Of a stretch of DNA of 64,000 bases, positions 46,142-55,967 are shown piece after piece. The stretch is from the NCBI GenBank assembly GCA_012932865.1, contig SAXG01000011.1, forward strand, positions 868,001 to 932,000, read 5' to 3'. A model generated the notes under the pieces. It did no database searches and was not told the DNA's origin. It saw only the letters and a program-made list of their open reading frames with translations. Made by a program: the position numbers and the translations under genes. The stretch comes from Amylostereum areolatum (taxonomy: Eukaryota; Basidiomycota; Agaricomycetes; Russulales; Stereaceae). The number at the start of each line of letters is the position of its first letter. The first letter of the stretch is position 1.

Positions 46142-49100
46142 TTACACTGTCACATTGTACTTCCAGAATATCGCCTGAGCTTCCTGCCTTAACGTCGTCC
46201 AGGTTTCTATCTGACGGGAGTCATAGCAAGCTGCTCCAATATCCCCACATCCTAGGTCCGTGTTCCGGATGTTGGACCATTCGGATACCTTTCTGTTGTG
46301 GAACCGGAGCGTGTTCCCCATCTGAGCACGGACACGTCCGATCTGTTCTTTCGTCCGGTCTAGGTTTGCCTTCGCGCGAAGAAGATTGACCCGAAGGACT
46401 GTACAAGAGTGAGCAGGTATCAGAAGGGGTTAGGATGACAACTTCTCACACTCATCCTTCCACGTCGGATTCGAAGAGTCCGCCTCCGACGGGCGATCCA
46501 TTGTCCAAAACCACGTGAGTTGAGCGCGGACGGTGTGTGGGTTGGACGGGTCAATAATAGTGGTGCTTGCTTTGAGGTCTTGTTTGGTGAGGGGTTTGAA
46601 ACGGTCAAGGACAGTCGGATCTGCGTGAAGTCGGCCCAGTGCTTTCCGAGAGTCCATGTAGACTTGTACATGCTGCCGAAGGGTACCGAGGGTCCCCGTG
46701 ACGGCCGCCGAATATGCACGGGTTACCTGGCATTGAGTGGAAGCTGGCCGGACCCCCGTCCGGTACTGAAACGAGAGAATTCCAACACTGTTACGGATCT
46801 CCCCAAGGGCATCATTGGCGACACCGATCCACAGCTGAGTCTCCTCCTCCATGACAGGGCAGTTGGTTTTGCTGCCTCGCCATGTTTCAGACATGGAGGA
46901 TGGAAGCATGATTGGTAGGCACTCTGCTGGAATTTGAGTTGACGTTTTCTTTGCAGGGGAATCTGCAACGGGAAGAAGTTCGATCTCGCCAACCTCGTCC
47001 AACTGGGGAATAAAGTCTGAAGCGGCTCGGACCCCGGACCATCCGAGCTGCTTGCGTATAGCACCGTTGAAGGACATGATTTGTTGCTTCAATTTTGACT
47101 GGCGTCCGGCAATTGTCAATGAGTCCTGACTCGGCCGCCTCTTTTCTGCCTGTAGAGATAGTCTATAGAGAATGTTACAGTGGGATGAGAAGGCAGGTGG
47201 GGAAACTCACTGTGCCCCCCGGAGGCGGATTCCACTTGCCAGCCATTTCACGCGGACCCCTCCCCCAAGAGCCTTTTCCTTCTCTATTAATCGCATCTGT
47301 AGCTCCTTATTCCCCGGAGCTAGGACTTGGTGAGTATGGAGATGATATGGATGGGATGTTGTCGTACCAAGCTCAAGGCGGACATCGAAAATGGTCATTT
47401 TCTCACGATCTGTCTCTCGACAGTTGAGTGCCTCGTCCATCTCGGACAGCCACCCTTCCACCTGTTCTTCTGTCGCTTGGGCTTTGAGCTCCTTATAATA
47501 CTTGTCTCGGTCTGGGAGGTCGGTCTGGGCTTCGCGGAGGCGGCGGTCCAACATTGCGGCTGGATGGAAATTAAGTAGATTCCGGATGTGAGGGTTGTGG
47601 ACGCACACATTCCGATGGCCTTCCTCCAGTTTGTGTTAAATATATGCCAGTTGAGATGCTCTTCACGAGCTGCGGGTGTCATGGCCTGAGCATTTCGGGA
47701 GGCGGCGTTGAGGATCAACCAAAGTGTTTCCACGATCTCGCCATCGATGTATCCTATTCCAGGGATATAAACCGGTGCAAACTTGGCGAAGCAGTCATCC
47801 ACATGTCTGTGGATGTGAAAGACACTGACGCCCTGTTTTATCTTGAGGCCCGGAGGGAGTTCGAGATACATGCTGCCATCGACTCGGCGCCGGAGGTGGA
47901 TTCCGTACTTACACATAATGTCGTACGATACCATAACTTCTTCAATACCTCCGAGACTGTGCTGGAGTGCGCTGCACAATGCATAATCAACATTCGCCTG
48001 CCTAGAGCGGGGTACATAGTCAGTGATACGCATGCAGGGAGGATATGGATGGTGACGGACTTTTCTCCCTTCTGCAAGTTGACGGTTCCAACAGGGAGCC
48101 AGCATCCATGGTCTGCACATGCCACAGAGACTATACCGGACACATCCCTTCCTTTGTGTTCCAAGTCAGCCTGCAACACTGCACGGTGGTTGACACACTT
48201 CACTCTGGTGGTCTGAAAATTAATAAGTTCAACATTTACATTACGAAGGACAAGATATCCGGACCTTGGTCTCCACCGCATTCGCAAGATGGGTTTGGTA
48301 ACGCGCTTCCGGGACAAAATACCCAGTTCCATGACCCAATCGGACTTCCTTTTTCTGCGGGGTTGCGGACGCGAGATGTTGTGCGCTGTAGTTTCCATCT
48401 AGGACGACGGTGGCAATGCACTTGAACCTAGAGCAAGGATATGTCAGTACTTGCAAAGGGACGTGGGAAGCTGGTGCACTTGTCTGGATCATCCTTCCAA
48501 TTCACCTCCAGATTGACACCAGGTTGAGGACAGGTTATGCATCCAAGTGTTAGTTGTCCTGGGGCCAGTGTAGGGGAGTCGGATGCGTGAAATCGTTTCA
48601 GCAACGTCAAATAGCGATATTGTCGATTTGTTCGGCGGAGTTCCTGGTAGCGAGTCTGGATTTTGTCAGTGCCATTGTTAGGGGTCCGTACGGTGTCCGA
48701 AGTGGATAGGGACGTACCGGTGTTTTCCCAGGGGACCTTCGGTACGATTTCACTGTCACCTGTTGAAAATATGAGCTGAGTGTTGTGTGGGATATGATAT
48801 TTTGGTCGCAAGCATCATCCAATGCAGAAAATGTAAACGCAGACTTGGGAGTCTTGACGCTTGCCGGATACAATCCCAGTTTGAGTAGCTGTAGGTCATC
48901 GGCAGCAGCTTCTTCGCATTTGCAGAAATGGACCCCTATGCGATGAGCACCTGTTGAATGGACGACCACCATGATCCTGTTGTTGAATGGATCTACGAAG
49001 ACGGGTTGATCGGATGCGGGAGATGGGAGGGGTGGGATGGGTGTAGTCGGGGTGGATGGGACAGAGGTGGATGGGACAGGGGTGGAAGGTCTTGATGGTG

Positions 49101-50028
49101 TTGGTGTAGTGAGTACTGGTGGAGGATGGGGTTGGGGGGTGGAAATGGACTCCGGTGGTGGCGTCGGGTCAGGTGTGGGCATCGTGGGAGCGACAAAATG
49201 ATTGGACGTAGGGGGCGCTGACTGGGGTGGTGGTGTGGGCTCCGGGGTATAAACCAGAGGTGGGAGATGATCGTGAGCGTCGGGAGGAGGGGTCGGATGT
49301 ATCGGAGGAGGGGTTGGATGGATGGATGGATGAGTTGATTGTTTGCTTCCAATGGGAGCCGCGTGTCCGAGAGTGATACTAGATGTTGATGGGCATGGCT
49401 GTCCTCCGTGTCCAAGATGAATGATCACACCCACATCATGTAACCAGGCATCAGTGAAGTGCCCTCCAGTCCACCGTTGGACACGATGGAAAGGATGACG
49501 GAGGTGGCCCTTGCGGAGGCACTCTGCACAAACATTCGGAGAGCCGAAGCACTGCTTGCACCGCCAATTCCCATCCTCAACCCCACAATCAATGCACTTG
49601 ACAGACGTCGGACCCTCCCGGCCATGCATAACGGAAGTGTACTGGGGGATCCTTGCCTTCCACTCCTTCATGAAGGTATTTTGAGACTGGACATCGGATG
49701 GTATGAGGTGATTTGGTGAGATCCAAAAGGTCGACAGACTCACCTTGCCAGCCATCCGTTTGGTTGGAAGTTGAAGGACGGGAGGGGGCACGAACGGTAG
49801 GTGGTCATCGTGGTCATCGTCGTGTGTGAAGTCGTCCTGAGGGGGATCGCCGTCGTCCAGCCATTGATCCTGGGCCTGTTCTAGTCTCTGCTTGGCTAGT
49901 GGGCTGAGTACTCTGTTCTTGACCAGGTCTCCCATTGCTCGTGCTTGAAATTTGATTTTGCCATACCAATTCCGTTTAGCCTTGTTCTGGGTGACTCTTG
50001 ACTCCGAATACACAGTTTTCCTGCCCAT
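46142..50028 (-). CDS. KDZ-family transposase with CxC2 cysteine cluster (intact)
   Basis: Eight exons (50028-48718, 48655-48480, 48427-48265, 48212-48061, 48001-47607, 47559-47211, 47162-46450, 46398-46142) keep phase throughout and give 1,171 aa. It starts MGRKTVYSES. The CxC2 cluster (CIDCGVEDGNWRCKQC...CAECLRKGHLRHPFH) spans about residues 144-205, followed by a proline-rich linker. Next come VVVHSTGAHRIGVHFCKCEE near 346 and GCITCPQPGVNL near 475. The transposase core holds VVLDGNYSAQHL, SYDIMCKYG and IDGEIVETLW; their acidic residues are candidates for an RNase H-fold active site. The C-terminus is helical. It should mobilise the surrounding 20-kb element. Confidence 0.92.
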
Positions 50029-50514
50029 GGGGTATGAAGGGGCACAGATAGCAGTGGGTAGAGATGGGGATTTATGAGGAAGGGGGATTGACACGTATGG
50101 TCGATGGGAAGACACACATGCTGAGATTATTGGATCGAAGGGAGACCACGTGGAATCAGTACCTTTCTAATATAATTCATCTAACTTAGTGCCTCGGATG
50201 GATCGGACGGATGAACTAGAGACAATGTGGGATATTATCAGACATGGTATGTGGAATGTGTGCAAAAGGGTGGGTAATCAGGTAGTAGACAGAGTGGAGG
50301 TAGATATTGAAGCCTCCGACATTTGCTAGAGGGTCCAAAGAGGTCCGAGAGTCCGAGGGTCCAAGGGTCCGAGGGTCCGAACTGTCACTGAGGGTCCGGG
50401 ACATTTCTGCAGTGTCCGAGGAGCCCTGGACAGTGGAGGAGGGGGCAAGGGGAAGTATCTGAGGTGGTATCATAGGTGGACCCCACATGGGCCCATGTGT
50501 ACCTTGGGGTACCG
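50029..50514. other. Right subterminal region of KDZ element
   Basis: It holds the transposase promoter and, at about 50330-50410, degenerate GGTCCGAGGGTCC repeats. No gene is seen. Confidence 0.5.
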
Positions 50515-50602
50515 TGGGCCCACCGTGGGGTTTGTGTTGATAACGGACTAACAGACGCGTGGGTTATGTGTTGACAACAGCACTAATTGACTGTCTTATG
50601 TG
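50515..50602 (-). repeat. KDZ element right TIR
   Basis: Read inward on the minus strand it has AGACAGTCAA, CAACACATAACCCACGC and CAACACAAACCCCACGG in the same order as the left TIR. GCGCGTT follows at 50603-50609. Confidence 0.8.
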
Positions 50603-51506
50603 GCGCGTTAACAAGGATGTTTATGCCACAGATGACGCCAAGATGATGCTCCTCCTCAGCCTGATGGAGGACGACACGGCGAAAGCCTGGGCCACACATC
50701 GCCGCATGGAACTCTTCGCTGACGAAGACGAGAAGGAAGACGCCGACACCCTCGACCCCACGCCCCCAACACTCCACTATAGCTCCTACAAAGAGCTCTT
50801 CGAGAGGTTTGGCAAAGACTTCGTGCCCGTCGATCCGAAGATAGAGGCTCAGCGTAAGATCAATGAGCTCGCAATGACCACCCGGGACGTCACTGACTTC
50901 ATCACCGAGTTTGAGATGCTGGCAACCATGTCAGCGTACGACAACGAGGCGCTAATCCACTTTTTCAAGAAGGGACTTCAGCGTGACCTCGGCAAGCAGG
51001 TGGCCCGGTCGTACCTGTTCCCCACCAAGCTCGCGGAGTGGAAGGAGCGCGCCCGCCGCATCAACCACCAGTGGCTCAAAGAGAACCCGGAGAGGAAGAG
51101 CAGTCAGTCCAAGGGGGCTGCCGCGCTCACCTCGAACGGTTCGACCAACGACTCCTCGCGCCGAGTCGGCGCCTTCACCAACACCTCGACCTGCCCTGCA
51201 AAGCTGACGGACAATTAGCGCGCAAAGATGATGCGCGAAGGCAAGTGCTTCATGTGTCGACAAGCCGGTCACGTCTCTCGCGACTGCCCCAACCGTGACT
51301 CGAGCGCACGATGGGTGGGCGCAGTAGAGACTGGGTCCAAGGCCCCTCCCCTGCCGACGAACACGGCTCCGTCCACTGCGAAAGCAGCTCCCGACCCATC
51401 CAAAACCATCGCGGCGATCACTCGCCAGCTGAAGGATCTGGACGCGGAAGGCAAGGAGCAGGCAGTAGCGCTGTTGAAGGACATCCTGGAATTGCAGGAT
51501 TTTTGA
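50603..51506 (+). pseudogene. gypsy-2 Gag, 3' part (capsid and zinc knuckle)
   Basis: This continues the gag frame interrupted at 30581: RVNKDVYATDDAKMMLLLS, a capsid-like helical domain to about 51130, then a CCHC knuckle (CFMCRQAGHVSRDC). A TAG at 51216-51218 separates the two in the same frame, at the same relative place as the TGA in gypsy-1. CAG-to-TAG change would explain it. The frame ends in TTTTTGA at 51500-51506, where pol opens in the -1 frame. Confidence 0.7.
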
Positions 51507-54500
51507 AATGCCCCCCAGTCGCGTCGTCTGGTGGAGGCAAAGGACTTTTGGTATCATCGTCGAATCGTTTCGCTGTATTATCATCCATGCATACCTGTGA
51601 GCAATCGTATCCCCCGTGTTTGTATCTGTCTACTGTCACCAAGAACAGGCAAACACCATCGATCACGCTCAAAGTCAAGCTGATCGGACGAGTTACCAAA
51701 AGAGAAATCGACGCAGACGCGCTGCTTGATAGCGGCGCAGAAGGAATTATCCTGAACCGAAGCTTCGTTGAACGCAAGAAGCTTACCACAAGAAAACTAG
51801 AAAACCCGTTCCCCGTGCGTAATGTGGACGGCACCAAGAACATCATGGGCTGGGTACGCGACACAACGACCCAGCGGATCCGGATATACTCGCAAGATTC
51901 AAAGGCGTACCATGAGGAAGAAGCTGAGTTCTTCATCACCGACATCGGCGATCATGACATGATCCTTGGAACAGACTGGCTCGACGAGCACAATCCCACC
52001 ATAGACTGGCAACGAGACCGTGTTGACATGCTCCGCTGCCCTCCCTCGTGTACTCTGTCCAAACCTCCTGTGACGAACCTCGCAACCAAGCCACGGAAAC
52101 CATCATCGGTCCAATCACAGCGTAAGGTCGAAGCAGGTAAAACCCCGAGGACACCTCTCGTCGTGGACGATCCCTTCCCAGAGCCGACATATGTGTCCTG
52201 GACCCCAGTCCCCACTTATGTTATTCCTGCACGCAGAGTCAAAGGTGTTCGCGTCCGCACGGTCCATCGCTCCCCTCTACCCGCACGACTCTTCACTGAA
52301 GACGACGATGAGCGGCCCATGGTATTCCGAGACTGGGAGATCAATGGACTACGCCGCGCCGGAATCCTCCCTGAAACCGATGGTCCTAATCCAGATGCAA
52401 TACCCATCCGCGCGGGCTTTACAAAAGCGCAGGAGCTTGCAGAGCATTCAAAAGAGAACGCACGCCCGCAAACCTTTGAAGACTTAGTCCCCCCGCCGTA
52501 CCGCGACTTTGCACCTGTATTCGACAAGAAAACCTCCGAGCGACTTCCTGACCGACGGCCATGGGACCATGCTATCGACATGAAAGACGGCTTTGAACCC
52601 AAACCGTGCAAGATCTACCCCCTCTCACCTTCCGAGCAGATCGAACTCGACACCTTCCTCGACGACCACCTGAAGAAGGGCTATATCCGCCCTTCGAAGT
52701 CACCTCAGGCGAGTCCGTTCTTCTTTGTGAAGAAAAAGGATGGAAAGCTGCGTCCCGTACAGGACTATCGAGAATTAAACAAGGGCACTGTCAAGAATGA
52801 ATACCCCTTGCCACTGATCTCTGAAATTGTCGACCGCCTCAAAGGTGCAAAGATCTTCTCCAAGATGGATGTTCGCTGGGGCTACAACAATGTCCGCATC
52901 AAGGAAGGCGACGAGTGGAAGGCTGCGTTCAAGACGAATCGCGGTCTCTTCGAACCTACGGTGATGTTTTTCGGGCTTATGAACTCCCCTGCGACATTTC
53001 AGGCAATGATGAATGAACTGTTCAAGGATCTCATCGACTCGGGCAAGGTCATCATCTACATGGACGACATCTTGGTGTTCACTCGCACCATGGACGAACA
53101 CCGTGCCATAGTGCGGCAGGTTCTGCAGCGTTTGCAAGACAACGACCTCTTCCTCAAGCCGGAGAAATGCATCTTTGAGCAAGACTCTGTCGAATACCTC
53201 GGACTCATCATCTCGCACGACAAGATCGCTATGGACCCCGTCAAGGTAGCAGGTATTCAGGACTGGCCGACACCACGAACGGTCAAAGATGTGCAATCCT
53301 TCCTCGGCTTTGGCAACTTCTACCGACGTTTCATCAAGGACTTCTCCAAGGTGGCACGGCCCCTATTTGATCTGACAAAGAAGGACTGCACATGGGACTG
53401 GTCGACGGACTGCCAAACTGCGTTTGACGCACTGAAAGCTGCGTTTACTTCCTCCCCCGTCTTGGTCATGCCTGACCCAAAGAAGCCTTACCTCGTTGAA
53501 GTCGATGCCTCGGACTTTGCTACTGGAGGTATACTCTCGCAGAAAGGCGACGACGGTCACTGGCATCCAGTGGTGTATCTGTCCAAGGCCCTATCGGAAC
53601 CGGAACGGAACTACGACATCTACGACAAGGAGCTGCTTGCGATCATCCGTGCACTTGAAGCCTGGCGCCACTACCTCGAAGGCGCCCCCGACACCGTCGA
53701 AATCTGGACAGATCACAAGAACCTGGAGCACTTCAAGACGGCACAGAAGCTGAGCCGCCGACAGGCACGTTGGGCTCTATTCCTCACTCGATTTGACTTC
53801 TCGCTCGTTCATAAACCAGGAATTTCCCACCGCCCGGATCCAATGTCTCGACGACCCGATCACAAGAATGGTGTTGAAAATGACAACAAGGAGCGCGTCT
53901 TGCTTGACCCCAAGTACTTCCAAGTACGCGCAACAAGGCCAGGAGCAGTAACCTCCCTCGGTGATGTCGAACTCCGACGACGTATCCGTGACTGCAAAAC
54001 CAAGGACATCGAGGTCGTTCAAGCCCTGGACACCATCTTACGAAACGGACCACGTACACTCGTCAAGAACCTTCAAGAGTGGAACTACGAAGAAGGCCTG
54101 GTCCTGTTTAGAGGAAAGGTATACGTCCCTGCGGATGACGAGTTGCGACGCGACATTGTCAAAATGTACCATGAATCGCCCCTGGCTGGACACCCCGGTC
54201 GCTTCAAGACTTACGAGCTTGTGAGTCGTGAATATTGGTGGCCTGGCATGTCTGTCTTTGTCCGCGACTTTGTAGCAGGATGCGCAACCTGCCAGTCGAC
54301 GAAGACACAGAGCAGCCGACCCCACGTCGACATGATCCCAAACGAAGTACCCGATCGACCATTTGGTGTCATCTCCACTGACTTCATTGTTGAACTCCCT
54401 GACTGCGAAGGCTATAACGCCGTCAATGTCGTGGTCGATCGCCTCACCAAGATGGTGGTTACCACCCCATGTACAACGAAGATCACCAGCGATGGCACGG

Positions 54501-55594
54501 CCGACATTCTCTTCAATAAGGTATACCGACACTACGGCTTAGCAGACAAGATCATCTCGGATCGTGGACCCCAATTTGCTGGACAGGTGATGCGTACACT
54601 CAACGAGAAGCTCGGGATCAAGTCCGCCCTCAGCACAGCATATCACCCACAGACAGACGGCCAAACCGAACGCGAGAACCAGAACCTCGAGCAGTTTCTG
54701 CGAGTATTCTGCAACTACCGTCAAGACGACTGGGTGAAGTGGTTGCCCTTCTTCGAGTTTTCTCACAACTCTCGCACCCATGCAGCTACTGGAAAGGCTC
54801 CCTTTGAAGTCCTCTACGGCTTCCTCCCCAAGATGTACCCATCCGTAAACCCGTCCTCAAAGGTCCCTGCAGTTGAAGAACGCCTCCGTCAACTTGAAGA
54901 AGTCCGACAAGAGATCAAAGCCAGCCTTGTCCTCACATCGGACTTAATGAAGCACTACAATGGTGACACGATCAGCAAATCGACACTGTTCGCCATTGGA
55001 GACAAGGTCTGGCTCGAAGGCAAAAACCTGAAGACGACGAGGCCCAAAGCTAAGCTTGCTGCCAAACGATTTGGACCCTTCGAGATCGTTGACGTCATTA
55101 GCCCAGTGAACTACTGCCTGAAGCTGCCGAAGATGTGGAGAATCCACCCAGTCTTCCATGCTTCGCTGCTCACCGCGTACAAGGAGACAACGGCACATGG
55201 TCCAAACTATGAACAACCGCCGCCTGACCTCGTTGATGACGAAGAAGAATATGACGTTGAAGACATCATCGACTCGAAGCCGACCCGCAACAAGAAAGGC
55301 ATACAATACCTCGTCAAGTGTGCAGGCTATCCTGACTCCGAGAATACCTGGCTCCCTCGCTCCTCGCTCTCAAAGGTCACCGACATGATCGACGCCTTCC
55401 ACAAACACCATCCAAACGCGCCCCGCCCTGTGCGTTCCCTCGGCATCTCCTTTGACGATTTTCTCGCATCTACCCTTGCAGATGACATCGCGCTCCAGGC
55501 GAAAGCGCGTCTTGAAGGGGGGGTAATGTCACGGATCGCTCCATTTCTCTCTTCATTTGCAGACCTCATACACGCGACGTGTCACGGCACATGA
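51503..55594 (+). CDS. gypsy-2 Pol polyprotein with chromodomain
   Basis: The frame is open well upstream of the gag stop, and the first ATG beyond the junction is at 51587. From that ATG the domains are: protease (LLDSGAEG near residue 47); reverse transcriptase (YMDDILVF near 491); RNase H (EVDASDFATG near 640); integrase zinc finger (YHESPLAGHPG, CATCQSTK near 860-895) and core (STDFIVELP, SDRGPQF, HPQTDGQTERE); and a C-terminal chromodomain (YLVKCAGYPDSENTWLP near 1250). No stop interrupts it until 55594, inside the 3' LTR. It is likely expressed by -1 frameshifting from gag or by reinitiation. Confidence 0.93.
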   Translation: MKCPPVASSGGGKGLLVSSSNRFAVLSSMHTCEQSYPPCLYLSTVTKNRQTPSITLKVKLIGRVTKREIDADALLDSGAEGIILNRSFVERKKLTTRKLENPFPVRNVDGTKNIMGWVRDTTTQRIRIYSQDSKAYHEEEAEFFITDIGDHDMILGTDWLDEHNPTIDWQRDRVDMLRCPPSCTLSKPPVTNLATKPRKPSSVQSQRKVEAGKTPRTPLVVDDPFPEPTYVSWTPVPTYVIPARRVKGVRVRTVHRSPLPARLFTEDDDERPMVFRDWEINGLRRAGILPETDGPNPDAIPIRAGFTKAQELAEHSKENARPQTFEDLVPPPYRDFAPVFDKKTSERLPDRRPWDHAIDMKDGFEPKPCKIYPLSPSEQIELDTFLDDHLKKGYIRPSKSPQASPFFFVKKKDGKLRPVQDYRELNKGTVKNEYPLPLISEIVDRLKGAKIFSKMDVRWGYNNVRIKEGDEWKAAFKTNRGLFEPTVMFFGLMNSPATFQAMMNELFKDLIDSGKVIIYMDDILVFTRTMDEHRAIVRQVLQRLQDNDLFLKPEKCIFEQDSVEYLGLIISHDKIAMDPVKVAGIQDWPTPRTVKDVQSFLGFGNFYRRFIKDFSKVARPLFDLTKKDCTWDWSTDCQTAFDALKAAFTSSPVLVMPDPKKPYLVEVDASDFATGGILSQKGDDGHWHPVVYLSKALSEPERNYDIYDKELLAIIRALEAWRHYLEGAPDTVEIWTDHKNLEHFKTAQKLSRRQARWALFLTRFDFSLVHKPGISHRPDPMSRRPDHKNGVENDNKERVLLDPKYFQVRATRPGAVTSLGDVELRRRIRDCKTKDIEVVQALDTILRNGPRTLVKNLQEWNYEEGLVLFRGKVYVPADDELRRDIVKMYHESPLAGHPGRFKTYELVSREYWWPGMSVFVRDFVAGCATCQSTKTQSSRPHVDMIPNEVPDRPFGVISTDFIVELPDCEGYNAVNVVVDRLTKMVVTTPCTTKITSDGTADILFNKVYRHYGLADKIISDRGPQFAGQVMRTLNEKLGIKSALSTAYHPQTDGQTERENQNLEQFLRVFCNYRQDDWVKWLPFFEFSHNSRTHAATGKAPFEVLYGFLPKMYPSVNPSSKVPAVEERLRQLEEVRQEIKASLVLTSDLMKHYNGDTISKSTLFAIGDKVWLEGKNLKTTRPKAKLAAKRFGPFEIVDVISPVNYCLKLPKMWRIHPVFHASLLTAYKETTAHGPNYEQPPPDLVDDEEEYDVEDIIDSKPTRNKKGIQYLVKCAGYPDSENTWLPRSSLSKVTDMIDAFHKHHPNAPRPVRSLGISFDDFLASTLADDIALQAKARLEGGVMSRIAPFLSSFADLIHATCHGT
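55514..55523 (+). promoter_or_regulatory. gypsy-2 polypurine tract
   Basis: GAAGGGGGGG lies three bases before the 3' LTR, the usual place for the plus-strand primer. Gypsy-1 has a comparable AAGGAAGGGG before its 3' LTR. Confidence 0.7.
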
Positions 55595-55946
55595 CTTTTC
55601 CTTGCATCACATGCTTCAATGATGTCATTGCCCGGACTTCTGAGCGGGGTTCCTCATCCTTATCTATGACATCACTGCTCCGGACCTTCGTCCTCCACCC
55701 CATGACTCCTTTCCTATTGTTCCCCCCGCTCGCACCACTATCGCATCGCATCGCACCATCGTTCCCACTTGTATATAAGGACAGTGTTTCTCTTCCCTTT
55801 TCCCTAGACTGTCCATCTCGTCATACGGTACTGTAGCGCACGTTGCACTACCCTAGACCCCGGCACTCTCAAATCTATTTTCTTCTCGCTCCTCCCATCA
55901 TCGCGACTTAGGCGGTTCATCGGTCTCATAAACTGCGTTTCTGACA
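55527..55946 (+). repeat. gypsy-2 3' LTR
   Basis: This 420-bp LTR is followed by the CCCAC duplication at 55947-55951. Compared with the 5' LTR it has changed mainly at CpG sites. Confidence 0.95.
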
Positions 55947-55967
55947 CCCACTACTGATTGACGGTAG

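Larger units (their letters stand above)
30582..50602. mobile_element. Giant KDZ DNA transposon with cargo genes (20,021 bp)
   Basis: Bounded by imperfect terminal inverted repeats (30582-30668 and 50515-50602) and a 7-bp duplication, GCGCGTT, at 30575-30581 and 50603-50609. The gag frame on the two sides joins exactly when the element and one duplication copy are left out of the reading, which fixes the boundaries independently. Inside are the KDZ transposase gene near the right end and at least seven other genes on both strands, four of one family. G-rich tandem repeats mark the left end and GGTCCGAGGGTCC-type repeats the right end. The transposase is intact, so the element may still be mobile. 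Confidence 0.85.
28829..55946 (+). mobile_element. gypsy-2: Ty3/Gypsy chromovirus split by a KDZ transposon
   Basis: The outer ends are 420-bp LTRs with TGTCA...TGACA termini at 28829-29248 and 55527-55946, flanked by CCCAC at 28824-28828 and 55947-55951. Removing the nested 20-kb KDZ element leaves about 7.1 kb with the same order as gypsy-1. The LTRs differ at about 11 positions, so the insertion is older than gypsy-1. Pol is open, but gag has stops, a probable one-base deletion and the KDZ insertion. A solo LTR of the same family is at 61322-61744. Confidence 0.93.

Noticed and set aside
50029..50115. A KDZ transposase start at the upstream GTG (50115)
   Set aside because: The first ATG in the frame is at 50028; the upstream stretch has no ATG and reads as leader sequence.
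30582..50602. A TET/JBP dioxygenase gene as KDZ cargo
   Set aside because: Such genes accompany some KDZ elements, but no HxD plus distal H motif in a suitable fold was found in any cargo frame.
30582..50602. A Starship-type giant element
   Set aside because: No tyrosine-recombinase captain gene is present; the transposase is KDZ and the ends are inverted repeats.
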